Assembly: GCF_000283155.1 (NCBI RefSeq)
Contig: NW_004454224.1
Location: 8,834,301 to 8,898,300, forward strand
Direction of reading: 5' to 3'
Length of the DNA: 64,000 bases
Source of the DNA: Ceratotherium simum simum
Taxonomy: Eukaryota > Chordata > Mammalia > Perissodactyla > Rhinocerotidae
Position numbers and translations under genes: made by a program. The notes beneath the pieces were generated by a model that worked only from the letters and a program-made list of their open reading frames with translations, was not told the DNA's origin and did no database searches. This document shows, piece by piece, positions 10,345 to 21,000 of the stretch (position 1 is its first letter; every line of letters begins with the position of its first letter).

Positions 10345-10560
10345 CAGACACGGACTCAGCCTTACAGAGGGTCAGGGAAAGCTTCATGGAGGGGGCGTTG
10401 CAGCCAAGGTCAGGGGGTAGGAATAGAAGCTGCCCTGGAGAGGCTGAGTGGGGGAGGGTTGTTGGGGTTCAAGGAGCAGGAACAGCACGTGCAAAGGCCC
10501 AGAGGAAGCACGAGGGAGTGCAGGGCTTTCAAGAACCGGGGGTGGGCTGCGTCTCAGGGT
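10345..10560 (+). repeat. L2-like LINE fragment
   Basis: L2 diagnostic pieces in order: 'GGGAAAGCTTCATGGAGG' and 'AACAGCACGTGCAAAGGCCC'. It has no TSDs, as expected for a LINE fossil. Confidence 0.6.
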
Positions 10561-10995
10561 TCCAGGGGGCCAAGGCAAGACCTGAGCTGTGGCCTCACCC
10601 ACTCAGATCCCCTCCATGGGCCTCGACAGCCCCCCATGAAGGAGGGGCTGAAGCAGCCTGGCGTCACACAGGAGGGGTCCGGTGTGGAGGGGCCAGCTCT
10701 GTGTGGCCCGGATGTAGGGTCAGTGCTTCCACCCTAGCTTGGGGGTGGGCTGAGGATGCACAATTTGAGGTGGGGGGACCCAGCCTCACAGCGACTGACA
10801 AGGAGTCCATTCCAGGAAGCAGCGTGGCCTCCAGGCTCCCAGTCCACCCTGGAGGCATGGCAGGGGCAGGGGTGAGGAGGGGGCCCCTGGAGAGCAGAGG
10901 GGAGAGACAAGCAGTTAACACAGAGCCTGGACTGGGGTGCTGGGGCAGTTGGAGAATGACAGCAGCTTTTAAACCCCATACATCGGGTACATACA

Positions 10996-11190
10996 GGTTG
11001 CACTTACGAGGGGTACTTTGCACATATTATCTCACTGAGTCCTCCATAGTAAGTTCCCCTATAAGGGGAACTGTTATGACCACATTTATAGATGAGGAAA
11101 CTAAAGCTCAGAGAGGACAAGCAACTTGCTCAAGATCACACAGCCTGGAAGTGGCAGACGCAGGACTTGGACCCAGGTTTCTGTGTCCTG
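10996..11190 (+). repeat. MIR SINE
   Basis: 'CACATATTATCTCACTGAG', 'ATAGATGAGGAAACTAAAGC' and 'GGACTTGGACCCAGG' give a well-preserved MIR. Confidence 0.85.
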
Positions 11191-11394
11191 GAAGATGGCA
11201 GTAGCTAGCAACTGATGGAGAATACCAAGAATGATGCCCCAAGGGCCCCCTCGGCTAACGGAGGTCTGGATACCTCCAGTCTGAGCCACCTCACTGCTTC
11301 CCCTCCCACCCCCCAGCCTCCCCATGGCATGTGAAGGATCCTCTGTCAGTCACAGAGCTGGCAGGTCATAACTCACACCACACTGAAGTCTGCG

Positions 11395-11545
11395 GGATCC
11401 GAGCAACAGTGACAAGTGACCCCGTAAAAGACGGGCGATTTAACAGGTTTAATTTGATGGCCACATAAACCATCAAACACACAACGAGGGAATAAAAAGG
11501 CTGCCGGCACCCGGGCAATTAAAGGCTCCCAGCGAGGCGGCTCTC
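11395..11545. promoter_or_regulatory. AT-rich island, candidate conserved element
   Basis: Short non-repetitive block with GGCGATTTAACAGGTTTAA (11433 on), ACATAAACCATCAAAC (FOX/MEIS-like) and GGGAATAAAAAGGC, abruptly bounded by GC-rich DNA. It keeps several isolated CpGs. Function is inferred only from composition and site content. Confidence 0.3.
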
Positions 11546-13394
11546 TTCCTCCGCCCAGGCCCGCCCCGCTTTCCTGGAGCAGAGGGCTCAGTGTCATGGC
11601 CTTGGGGAGGGGGCGGCAGGGGAGACTAGAGCCAAAATGGACAAGGCCCGCAGACGGAGGAACGGAAAGGCCTTGGGTCTCTGCCTCCCAGATGCTTCTT
11701 GGTTATCCATCAGGCATCTCTGAAAGGTGCAATTTAGACTCTATTATGATGCTGGGGACTCTGGAGGCTGAGGGCCGTGGCCATGAGCAGAGCAGGCACC
11801 GGGAACAGATGTCCATGCCAGAGAACGCGGTGGCTGGCCTTGGTGTTGACCTGTACAAGTCTGCCCCTGCTCGGGACACTGCTCCGGAACGGCCGAGCCC
11901 AGGGGCCACCCGCATCCCTTGTGCCAGGACTCAGTGGCTGACGGACCAGAGAGAGTGTGTGATCTCTGGCCAGACGGCAGAGGCTCCTGGGCTCAGACTT
12001 GACCCCCGAGACTGAGACAAGGTGGCCTTTGAGCAGGCCTGTGCCTTCCTGTCCCCAGCACCTGCCCTGGCCCCGCCTCTGCTCATAAGCAGCTTGAGAT
12101 GGGACCTCCAGGCTCCATAACCTTCGTGACTCTGGCTCCATGCAGAGAAAGAGACAGAGGTGCAGCTGGAAACCTGGGCTGGCAGTGACCTCGGAGGGCC
12201 CCTCACCTCTCTGAGTCCCAGGCTGCTCAGCTGTAAAATGAGACCAAAGACCTGTGTGTGACGGGCGGGCACAGGAACACGTGCGCCTGTGAAGCGGGGT
12301 GGGTGAGGCCTGGCCGGAGCGGTCACCCAACTGCCTGGGTTTATTCCTGTCCTCTGAAGGCTGGCGCGTCCAGGTCTGTGCGACCATCCCCTTCTTCGAG
12401 CTGTCTCTTCTCTAGTTTGGGCCAGTGCCCTTCCCAGTCCCAGATATAATGAGAGGGGAGGGAGTCAGTGGTCGGATAAGGGCCGGGCAGCTCCATGGGA
12501 TTTTACAGGGTGACTCTCGATGCCGCAGAGGGGAGGAGGGGCTGGCGAGCACGGTGCATGGATGGGAGATGCGAGGGAGGAGCAGCCGGGGCTGCCTGGT
12601 CAGGGAAACAAAGACGAAAGCTAAGTCCACAGAGAGCTGGAGCTCACGTGCAGGAAGGAGAGACCAGCTCCGAGTCCCGAGGGGCGAGATGTGAGTGGGC
12701 TCAAGACCCACAGCCCGGGCTGGGGGCCAGGCTCCGAGGAAGCTGTCAGGAATAAGCAGGCAGGTGTCCTCAGCCCCTCAGGTCAGTGAGTGTTGGTGGT
12801 CGGGGGCTTGAGCTGCCTTCACCGGCCCAGAGTGTTGGGCACAGTCCCATCAGCCCCAATTTCTCCTGGTTTCTGGCAGGACCTCGTTCCCCTCTGGCTC
12901 TGTGTGCAGGCCCCATGCGCCCTTTCCCCTTGCCCTCACTTGCTTCCAGCCAGGTGTCCTCGGCTGGCCCTCAACCTGCCTTGGGTCCACCTCATGGACA
13001 AAGCTTCATGCCACTAACAGGCTCTGCGCAGGTTAGTGTGTTAACTGTGGGCAAAGCCCCAGCTCACTCCAGAAGGCCTTGGAGGGTGCGGCTGGCTGGG
13101 CAAAGGCCCTGTAAATACAAAGGAGGCATGAGTGTGTGGGGGCGAGCGGCTGGGGGCATTCCTACTTGGCTCAGTCCCTCTGTGCTCGGGTGGTCACAGA
13201 TGCCAAGCCACACCAGGCCTGTGCAGCCCACGGTCCCTGCCCTCGAGCACCCAAAATTTAGTCGGGATGAATGTCCCCCACACTAGTCACACTAGTCACC
13301 AAACAGTGTGACCCGCAGCCCACAGAGATGGGCACAAGATGCTGCGCTGCGAGCCTGGTGGTCAAGACGCTGTCCTGTGACCCAGATGGCCCAG
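11546..13394. other. Intronic DNA, no gene recognised
   Basis: GC-rich sequence without repeats I can name, apart from a short reversed MIR core at about 12205-12250 ('CTGCTCAGCTGTAAAATG'). No splice-supported frame. Confidence 0.6.
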
Positions 13395-13645
13395 GTTCCC
13401 CCTCACCAGTTCTCAAGTGGTCTTGAGTAAGTTAACGTTTCCGAGTTTCCATTTTCTCATCTGTTACATGGGAATGAGAAGGGCATTGATCTCAGGTTTG
13501 CTGGAAGGATTAAATGACTTAAATATTCGTTAAGTTCTAGGTGAGGTCTTTATTATAGTGTGAGCTACCATCCCACCAGAAGGAATCCCAAGTAGCTAGA
13601 ACAGGGACTGGCACATGGTAGGTGCTCAATAAAGATCTGTTGGAT
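13395..13645 (-). repeat. MIR SINE (reverse)
   Basis: Reversed MIR: 'GTCTTGAGTAAGTTAACG', 'TTTTCTCATCTGTTACATGG', 'GGATTAAATGACTTAAAT' and finally 'GGCACATGGTAGGTGCTCAA'. Its right end runs straight into the GGAT array, which may have grown from the MIR tail. Confidence 0.85.
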
Positions 13646-14405
13646 GGCTGGATAGATGGATGCATGAATGGATGAGTGAGTTGGTGGGGGGGTTGGATGG
13701 ATGGATGGGTGGATGGTAAATAGATGGGTGGGTAGATGGACGGATACATGGATAGATGTATGGGTGAGTCGGTGGGTGGGTGGGTGGATGGATGGATGGA
13801 TGGATGAGGGAGTGGATGGATGGATGGATGACAGGATGGATAGAGGGGTGCAAAGATGAGTGGATTGGTGGATGGATGGATGGATGGATGGATGGATGGG
13901 TGGATGGGTAGGTGGATGGATGGATGGGTGGATGGATGGATAGGTGAGTGGGTAGATGGATGGATGGGTGGGTGGATGGGTGGATAGATGGGTGTATGGA
14001 TGAGTGGATTGGTGTATGGATGAGTGGCTTGGTGGATGGATGAGTGGCTTGGTGGATGGATGGATGGATGGATGGATGGATGGACAGAGGGACGGGTGAG
14101 TGGGTGGATGGACAGATGGATGGACGAGTGAGTGGGTAGGTGGGTGGATGGATGGATGAGTGGGTGGGTGGATGGATGGATGGGACGGATGGATGGGTGA
14201 GTGGGTGGGTGGATGGATGGGTAAATAGGTGAGTGAGTGGGTGGATGGATGGGTGGGTGGGTGGGTAAATGGTTGGTTGGGTGGGTGAATGGATGGATGG
14301 ATGGATAGATGGATGAGTGGGTGGGTCGATGGATGGGTAGATGGATGGATGGATGGTTGGGTGGATGAATGGATGGATGGATGGGTGGGTGGGTGAATGG
14401 GTGGA
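13640..14405. repeat. (GGAT/GGTG)n tetranucleotide array
   Basis: About 770 bases of TGGA and TGGG units in the same orientation as the array at 422-1030. The complement reads as long His-Pro-Ser-Ile frames, which are artefacts. Assembly length at this kind of repeat is unreliable. Confidence 0.95.
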
Positions 14406-14530
14406 GCAGAGGGAAGCCCTATCTGGCATCAGGAAGACCTAGCAGGGAAGGGGACATTTGAGCCAGGTCCTGAAGGGTGAAGGAAGAGCAGTTTGCTAGA
14501 TGGAGAGGACCAGTCTAGGAACAGAGAGGG
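14406..14530 (+). repeat. L2-like LINE fragment
   Basis: Contains 'GGGACATTTGAGCCAGGTCC' and 'TGAAGGGTGAAGGAAGAGC', an L2 stretch, directly after the GGAT array. Confidence 0.6.
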
Positions 14531-15740
14531 ACAGAGAAGGGAGAAGGATTTGACATGGTTGAGAAATGGAGACACCTGGTCCCTGGGGCATAGGAGTGAG
14601 GTCCCCACTGACTCATTCGGTGAGGGGGGTCCCGATTCTGCTCTGCCCTCAGCTCAGACTCCCAGAGACCATCATGTCCCACATTGAGAAGCCTTTGTGA
14701 ACCTAGAGTTATACAGCAGACCTCTGCTAGCTGCATGAAGACACCCTTCCCACTGAGGTTGAAAGATAATTTCTCTTTAATTGATTTTTTTACCACTATG
14801 AACAGTAAAATAATATGAGAAAGTCCTATGCTACAATTTTTCCATTTGTGAAAACCTAAATTACAATTGCAGACAATTCCCTCAGAGCATGAATCCCTCC
14901 CTCCTTGTATTTGCCTCATTTCTTTAAAAGCAAGAAAACAGATATAAGTTTTTTTCAAAAGGGCTGAAAGTTTTGTGATTTAGGAAGGGGGCAAGGTGTG
15001 GAATAATTTCCCACACGAGACGGAAAGCAGAGCCAAGGAGGGCACCTCTGATAGCAAGAGATTTCTGTAAATACACGAGACAGCAGTTCTGTTGACACCT
15101 CATTCTTCTGTCTATAAAATGCAGGAGCGACAAACAGGACACGTTGTTTTAACACCAGACAATGAAGCTCCTCGCTCTCCACTGCTCACCAGTGACGATG
15201 CTGGCAGTTTCTTTTTTGCAGCTTCTAGTGATGCCTCCCTTTTGAGCTCGCAGGCCTCACAGAAATAAGCTTTCCCTTCAAACCCTGGGTCTGAGCCAGA
15301 GAGGGACGCGTGGTCCCCGTTCCAGTGAGAAACGGTGGCTCTGAATCCATAAAACATGCCCTAAATCCATCCCGTCAACACTGACCAGCCACTCTGAGCA
15401 TGAGCCATAAAGACTGGCTTAGTGTGAAATCTTGAAAGAAGAAACCAAAACTTCGGTGTGGCTCTCACTAAATTAACCTCCCCCGACGCTCACATCACAG
15501 TCGAGGAGGGCACAGCAGCGTCCGTCTAATTCACGGGCAGCATCTTTGCTCCTGATGGTATTTAACGTGAGTCACATGTCGTTAAGAGTCCGACCTCACC
15601 CGAGTGGTCACCTGTGATGTAAACTTGTCACAAGAAGGGCCATGGTGCGTGAGCCTCAAGGCTTGACCTCTGCCCTGTGGCCCCGACTGCGGCCACCCCT
15701 TGGTGGCAGGTGAGTGGGTACCTTGATTCACACTCACTGT
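14531..15740. other. Intron immediately upstream of the FLRT1 coding exon
   Basis: More AT-rich than its surroundings (14760-15140 in particular), without recognisable repeats. A minus-strand open frame of 147 codons (14515-14958) has no family resemblance and no supporting splice sites. This region may hold FLRT1 intronic regulatory sequence, but nothing specific can be named. Confidence 0.5.
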
Positions 15741-15809
15741 GTGTCTTGTGCTCCTTGCAGGTGATAAGACTCCAAGTCAGGTGGGGCCGGGCTCCCCCAG
15801 CCATCCACC
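15741..15809 (+). other. FLRT1: FLRT1 splice acceptor and 5' UTR of the coding exon
   Basis: A pyrimidine-rich tract ending TGTGCTCCTTGCAG places the acceptor at 15760/15761, so 49 nt of 5' UTR precede the first ATG. This agrees with FLRT genes carrying their whole coding sequence in the last exon, joined to a distant non-coding 5' exon. No upstream ATG occurs in these 49 nt. Confidence 0.6.
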
Positions 15810-17834
15810 ATGGTGGTGGCACATCCCACTGCCACCGCCACCACCACGCCCGCTGCCACGGTCACGGCCACCGTCATAATGACCACGGCCACCATGGACC
15901 TGCGGGACTGGCTGTTCCTGTGCTACGGGCTCATCGCCTTCCTGACGGAGGTCATCGACAGCACCACATGCCCCTCGGTGTGCCGCTGCGACAACGGCTT
16001 CATCTACTGCAACGACCGGGGGCTCACCTCCATCCCCGCCGACATCCCCGACGATGCCACCACCCTCTACCTGCAGAACAACCAGATCAACAATGCCGGC
16101 ATCCCCCAGGACCTCAAGACCAAGGTCAATGTGCAGGTCATCTACCTGTACGAGAACGACCTGGACGAGTTCCCCGTGAACCTGCCCCGCTCCCTGCGGG
16201 AGCTGCACCTGCAGGACAACAACGTGCGCACCATCCCCAGGGACTCGCTGGCCCGCATCCCGCTGCTGGAGAAGCTGCACCTGGACGACAACTCCGTGTC
16301 CACCGTCAGCATCGAGGAGGACGCCTTTGCCGACAGCAAGCAGCTCAAACTGCTCTTCCTGAGCCGCAACCACCTGAGCAGCATCCCCTCGGGGCTGCCC
16401 CGCACGCTGGAGGAGCTGCGGCTGGATGACAACCGCATCTCCACCATCCCGCTGCACGCCTTCAAGGGCCTCAACAGCCTGCGGCGCCTGGTGCTCGACG
16501 GCAACCTGCTGGCCAACCAGCGCATCGCCGACGACACCTTCAGCCGCCTGCAGAACCTCACCGAGCTCTCGCTGGTGCGCAACTCGCTGGCCGCCCCACC
16601 CCTCAACCTGCCCAGCGCCCACCTGCAGAAGCTCTACCTGCAGGACAACGCCATCAGCCACATCCCCTCCAACACGCTGGCCAAGATGCGCGAGCTGGAG
16701 CGCCTGGACCTGTCCAACAACAACCTCACCACGCTGCCCCGCGGCCTGTTCGACGACCTGGAGAACCTGGCCCAGCTGCTGCTCCGGAACAACCCCTGGT
16801 TCTGCGGCTGCAACCTCATGTGGCTGCGGGACTGGGTGAAGGCGCGGGCGGCCGTGGTCAACGTGCGCGGCCTCATGTGCCAGGGCCCCGAGAAGGTGCG
16901 GGGCATGGCCATCAAGGACATCACGAGCGAGATGGACGAGTGCTTCGAGACGGGGTCCCAGGGAGGCACGGTCAACGCCGCCACCAAGACCACGGCCAGC
17001 AACCATGCCTCCACCACCACACCCCAGGGCTCGCTCTTCACCCTCAAGGCCAAGAGGCCGGGGCTGCGCCTCCCCGACTCCAACCTTGACTACCCCATGG
17101 CCACGGGCGATGGGGCCAAGACCCTGGTCATCCACGTGAAGCCCCTGACGGCGGACTCGATCCGCATCACGTGGAAGGCCATGCTCCCCGCCTCCTCCTT
17201 CCGGCTCAGCTGGCTGCGCCTGGGCCACAGCCCTGCCGTGGGCTCCATCACGGAGACTCTGGTGCAGGGGGACAAGACGGAGTACCTGCTGACGGCCCTG
17301 GAGCCCAAGTCCACCTATATCATCTGCATGGTCACCATGGAGACCGGCAACACCTACGTGGCCGACGAGACGCCCGTGTGTGCCAAGGCAGAGACGGCCG
17401 ACAGCTATGGCCCCACCACCACGCTCAACCAGGAGCAGAATGCGGACCCCCTGGCGGGCCTGCCCCTGGCGGGCATCATCGGGGGCGCCGTGGCCCTCGT
17501 CTTCCTCTTCCTGGTCCTGGGGGCCATCTGCTGGTACGTGCATCGGGCCGGCGAGCTGCTGACCCAGGAGCGGGCTTACAACCGGGGCAGCCGGAAAAAG
17601 GATGACTATATGGAGTCGGGGACCAAGAAGGATAACTCCATCCTGGAAATCCGCGGCCCCGGGCTGCAAATGCTGCCCATCAACCCTTACCACGCCAAAG
17701 AGGAGTATGTGGTCCATACCATCTTCCCCTCCAATGGCAGCAGCCTTTGCAAGGGCACGCACACCATCGGCTACGGCACCACGCGGGGCTACCGGGACGC
17801 TGGCATCCCTGACATAGACTATTCCTACACATGA
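15810..17834 (+). CDS. FLRT1: FLRT1, fibronectin leucine-rich transmembrane protein 1 (complete, single coding exon)
   Basis: FLRT1 is a type I membrane protein of the FLRT family. Its members act in cell adhesion and axon guidance, bind UNC5 and latrophilin ectodomains, and interact with FGF receptors. The 674-codon frame is uninterrupted. In order it has a Thr/Ala-rich N-terminal extension (1-28); a signal peptide from M29 ([13 protein letters not shown] core); an LRRNT cap with C54, C58, C60 and C67; about ten leucine-rich repeats (78-327); an LRRCT cap with C332, C334, C357 and C378; a Thr/Ser-rich linker; one fibronectin III domain (about 437-525); a membrane helix (about 553-577); and a 97-residue cytoplasmic tail ending DIDYSYT. 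N-glycosylation sequons include N249-L-T and N305-L-T. Third positions are almost all G or C, making the exon itself CpG-rich. It lies inside MACROD1 intron 3, antisense to it. Identity is from the whole-length family match as remembered. Confidence 0.98.
   Translation: MVVAHPTATATTTPAATVTATVIMTTATMDLRDWLFLCYGLIAFLTEVIDSTTCPSVCRCDNGFIYCNDRGLTSIPADIPDDATTLYLQNNQINNAGIPQDLKTKVNVQVIYLYENDLDEFPVNLPRSLRELHLQDNNVRTIPRDSLARIPLLEKLHLDDNSVSTVSIEEDAFADSKQLKLLFLSRNHLSSIPSGLPRTLEELRLDDNRISTIPLHAFKGLNSLRRLVLDGNLLANQRIADDTFSRLQNLTELSLVRNSLAAPPLNLPSAHLQKLYLQDNAISHIPSNTLAKMRELERLDLSNNNLTTLPRGLFDDLENLAQLLLRNNPWFCGCNLMWLRDWVKARAAVVNVRGLMCQGPEKVRGMAIKDITSEMDECFETGSQGGTVNAATKTTASNHASTTTPQGSLFTLKAKRPGLRLPDSNLDYPMATGDGAKTLVIHVKPLTADSIRITWKAMLPASSFRLSWLRLGHSPAVGSITETLVQGDKTEYLLTALEPKSTYIICMVTMETGNTYVADETPVCAKAETADSYGPTTTLNQEQNADPLAGLPLAGIIGGAVALVFLFLVLGAICWYVHRAGELLTQERAYNRGSRKKDDYMESGTKKDNSILEIRGPGLQMLPINPYHAKEEYVVHTIFPSNGSSLCKGTHTIGYGTTRGYRDAGIPDIDYSYT
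15885..15897 (+). promoter_or_regulatory. FLRT1: FLRT1 internal in-frame start (Met29) with full Kozak context
   Basis: GGCCACCATGG surrounds the ATG at 15894, the textbook optimum. It sits directly in front of the hydrophobic signal peptide, and the 646-residue product is the form usually listed for FLRT1. The first ATG (15810, CCACCATGG) is also strong, so 674- and 646-residue starts both remain possible. Confidence 0.7.
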
Positions 17835-18060
17835 TGCCAGCCTCCTGGGCCGTCCCCGCCCCAGCTCCCGCTGTCCTCCTGGCGTGGTGACGACGTGGCT
17901 TTGCCCAGCCTGCTGCCGTCCGACAGAGCAAGGATAAGAATTTCCACGATGACTTTCCCAGCAGAAAGCAAAGTCTGGGGAGGGTTGACGATTTTGTAGA
18001 ACACAACCGGGAAAAAAATTTTTTTTTTTAAAGAATAAAAGGCAGGAAGGGGATTTGATG
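17835..18060 (+). other. FLRT1: FLRT1 3' UTR start with a possible poly(A) signal
   Basis: After the TGA at 17832-17834 there is a T-rich then A-rich stretch, and AATAAA at 18034-18039. This is the first canonical hexamer after the stop. A longer 3' UTR cannot be excluded, because non-repetitive AT-rich sequence continues to about 18480. Confidence 0.45.
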
Positions 18061-21000
18061 CAGCTGAAGACATAATTTATACGGAATTATGCCAGTTGAG
18101 GAAGGAAAAACTAAAAATAATATTGCAGGAAGGGTTGGGCCGGGGTTTTTTTTCCCGAACTAGAAAGATGCTACCTGTACCACGTCTGTGTGCGCCTCAT
18201 GCTCTGTTCAGGGCCGTCACAAAGGAACCGTCAGAGAGAAGCAGCCGCCACGCGAAGCCCCCACACAGCTCTCTCGCTGCCGGCTGCTCGCTGGCGACGA
18301 CGTGATGGAAGGTTTTCAGGCTCCTCACAAAGGAGAGGGGGAAGAAAGGATCTTTTGCTATGGAGATGCTGTCCTGAAACCTCTTCCCTGGTTCTTTCCA
18401 TCTCATTTCCCTTACAGATTTGCAGAAATATCGCGTCTTTCAATGCATTCTTTGAACAATGATGTAGTCGATTAAAAAACAAACTCTTTTTCCTAGCCTG
18501 AAACCCTCTTCGACACCGTGCCCCGTACTCCGTGGTAGCCCCATGGGAGTGGTGGCTTTCCCAGCCACTGGGAGGTGCGTCTATCTACCTGTCTGTCTCT
18601 ATGTGGCGTCTCTAAATACAGATGGGTAGATAGAGCCACGTATCCGGTCCTCGCGGTACCTCTTGGGTCAGTTTGTCCAATTTCCTGAGACAACAGAGTC
18701 GCGAAACCGTTGCTTTCTCCTAGAAATTATTGAGTAAGTAGACAAGGTGCGTTGGGGATGGGAGTGGGCAGGCCATGATGCTGTTCATACAGGTGGCAGT
18801 GTGTCTGTCCTGGACGGGTGGCTAGGGAGACCCCGGGCAGGGGATGCTTTCAGTCTGATCCTATCTCAGGTCGGCCAGAGCTGGGCCGTGCTCCTTTCTG
18901 ATCTAGAGAAGAGCTTTCTTTGACTACAGGTGTCCTCGTCTCTCTCCCCCACACACAGATGCGATCAACTCCATAGCTACTTCTGAGCGTCTACTCTGTG
19001 TTGTGTGCTTCCTCCTGGGACAGGTAATTGGTACAGGGATGGGTTTTTTTCTTTTTTTTTTATATCAGCTGATTAGACCTAATGGTTTCCATGGCTGCTC
19101 AAACAAAACCCAGAAAAGAGATGAAAATTCTCAGAAAGGCCCTGGGAGACAGCACCCCCGAATGCACAGCATCCAGCCGTGCCCGCCCCTGGGGCTCTGC
19201 TCCGGAGAGGGAAGCCCGGATGGCACTCTAAAAATGCCAGCCGCCAAAAGGACACGGACTGGGGCCTCCGAAGACTTAAGATTTTATTTCCTCCCTCTGG
19301 CATCAACGTTGCCATCATTTGTTAACCGACAGTGCAGTGTGGCGAGCCATGAGATTACAACGCTGGTGACAGCAAATCTGGAAGGAAGAGAGGAGAGGTG
19401 CCCAGGGTCTGGTATCTCCTGAGTGCCAGCACTCGGGGACTCGGGTCACCGGCTGTCCACATGCCACTCGTCCTGCACCGGGGAAGAGCCATGTCAAAGG
19501 AGAGAGGCTGGTCTGAGAGCAGGGAGGATGAGAAGGGGTCCAGCTTCTGGCGGGGGCATTTTCAAAAGGCCTCGACCGCTTTGACAAAAGCCAAAGGCAG
19601 GAAGATGAGGCTGAATAGCAGTCACAGAGCGGCCGTGACAGGCCCCGGGGCCGGCCGCTCGGCGCACATGAAAAGATGCTACTGGTCCCCTCAGCGAAGA
19701 GGCAGGGGTTGAAAGAAATGGACACAACAGCCGTGTGACAGAGGTGGAGAAGAGGCGTGGCCTCCATCGCCAGGCCCAACGGATGGTCTCACCAAATGAG
19801 GAATCCAACTCCCCAGCCCCAGGGAGAGGCCGAGGGCACGGACACATTTCATTCTAAAATAAGCCTTTTTCCCTTTTCCCACTTGAATCATTTTCTCATC
19901 CAGTGAGGTCAGGAGAGAAATTTTTCCCAGCCTTAATTTCACGTCTGCATAGAGGGCGCCCTCTTTGGCCTGCAGCGTCCCCAGACACAAGCCTGTTCCA
20001 GCAGCTCAGGGAGGAGCAGGGGCCCCACTGGGACACGCCAGGGGGAGAGGGCTCACGAGGGTGCGGGGCACTGGTGAGGGACAGAAGTACGAGGTCTCTG
20101 CTGTTTCTGAAATGGTGTCCCCTCTCTCAGGGCACCACGCTTAACCTCTGCCAGTGTCCCAGGAAAATCGGTCCCCACTGTCGTCCCCCAAGTCCCTGCT
20201 GCCATCATGCTCGGCCCCCCATCTCACTGTACATCCTCCTTTCTCCGAGCCAGGCAGGATTCCAGATCATCCCTTAGAGGCTAGAAAGGCATTTGGGGAA
20301 CAGTAGGTGGCCCCGTATAGTGAGGGTTGCAGGCAGGGTGGGGGGCCTGAGAGCCAGCCTGTGCCAGCAGCGCCCTCCAAGATCAGGCCTGGGTGATGGG
20401 CTTCCCTGCCCCGTAGCACAAAGCAGGCCCAGGCCTGCCCGGGCCTGAGGACCACAGGAGTCTCCTGCTCCCGGCTCTTGTACCGTGGATCTCAGGCAGG
20501 GGCGCACCACAGGCTGGAGGGCCTCGCCGCAGGCATCCATCCTCCCACCAGTGTGAGTGCCGAAGGCAGGAGAGACTTGGCCCAGCCAGGGCCCCGGGGC
20601 CCGCTCTCATCTTTTCTGCCCTCAGCCTCCTGACATCTTCCCAGTGTCCTTTCTGAGAGCGGGACCCTGAATATCTGCTGCCTCATGTCCCACGATGCCC
20701 GGGAGGAGGCCTGAAGCCAGGTCCACTCTGAAACCCGTCCCCCTCCACCCCTGGTCCCACTCCTCTGAGCTGGCCACGTAATATAACAAGGGAGAGGATG
20801 TTCCAGGCACCCAGCCTCCCCCACCCCCACTTCTGTCTAGAATCTCCCTCCTGTGGGCAGATGACCTGACCCACGCAGCCTCTAACTAGCCAGAACAACC
20901 TCCGTGGCCTCAGCGTTGATGCGTGTATTTTACGGCATTTAAGGCAGATTTCAAGTTAAAAAAAAAAAAAAAAAAGCCCACGATACTTCTTTGGTTAAGT

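Noticed and set aside
10047..11204. 385-codon plus-strand frame
   Set aside because: Crosses L2 and MIR relics, has no domain or splice context and is typical of GC-rich non-coding DNA.
422..14405. Possible CRISPR-like or satellite array
   Set aside because: The repeats are four-base units with no spacers of regular length, in a mammalian intron.
13626..14429. 267-codon His-Pro-Ser-Ile-rich frame
   Set aside because: Same artefact from the second tetranucleotide array.
14515..14958. 147-codon minus-strand frame starting MKKTYICFLAF
   Set aside because: Looks protein-like at first, but matches no family I know and has no splice or promoter context; a chance frame in AT-richer intron.
15777..17762. 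661-codon open frame antisense to FLRT1
   Set aside because: It mirrors the extremely GC-rich FLRT1 codons; composition is Gly/Val/Gln/His-rich low complexity with no domain, and FLRT1 on the plus strand explains the sequence completely.
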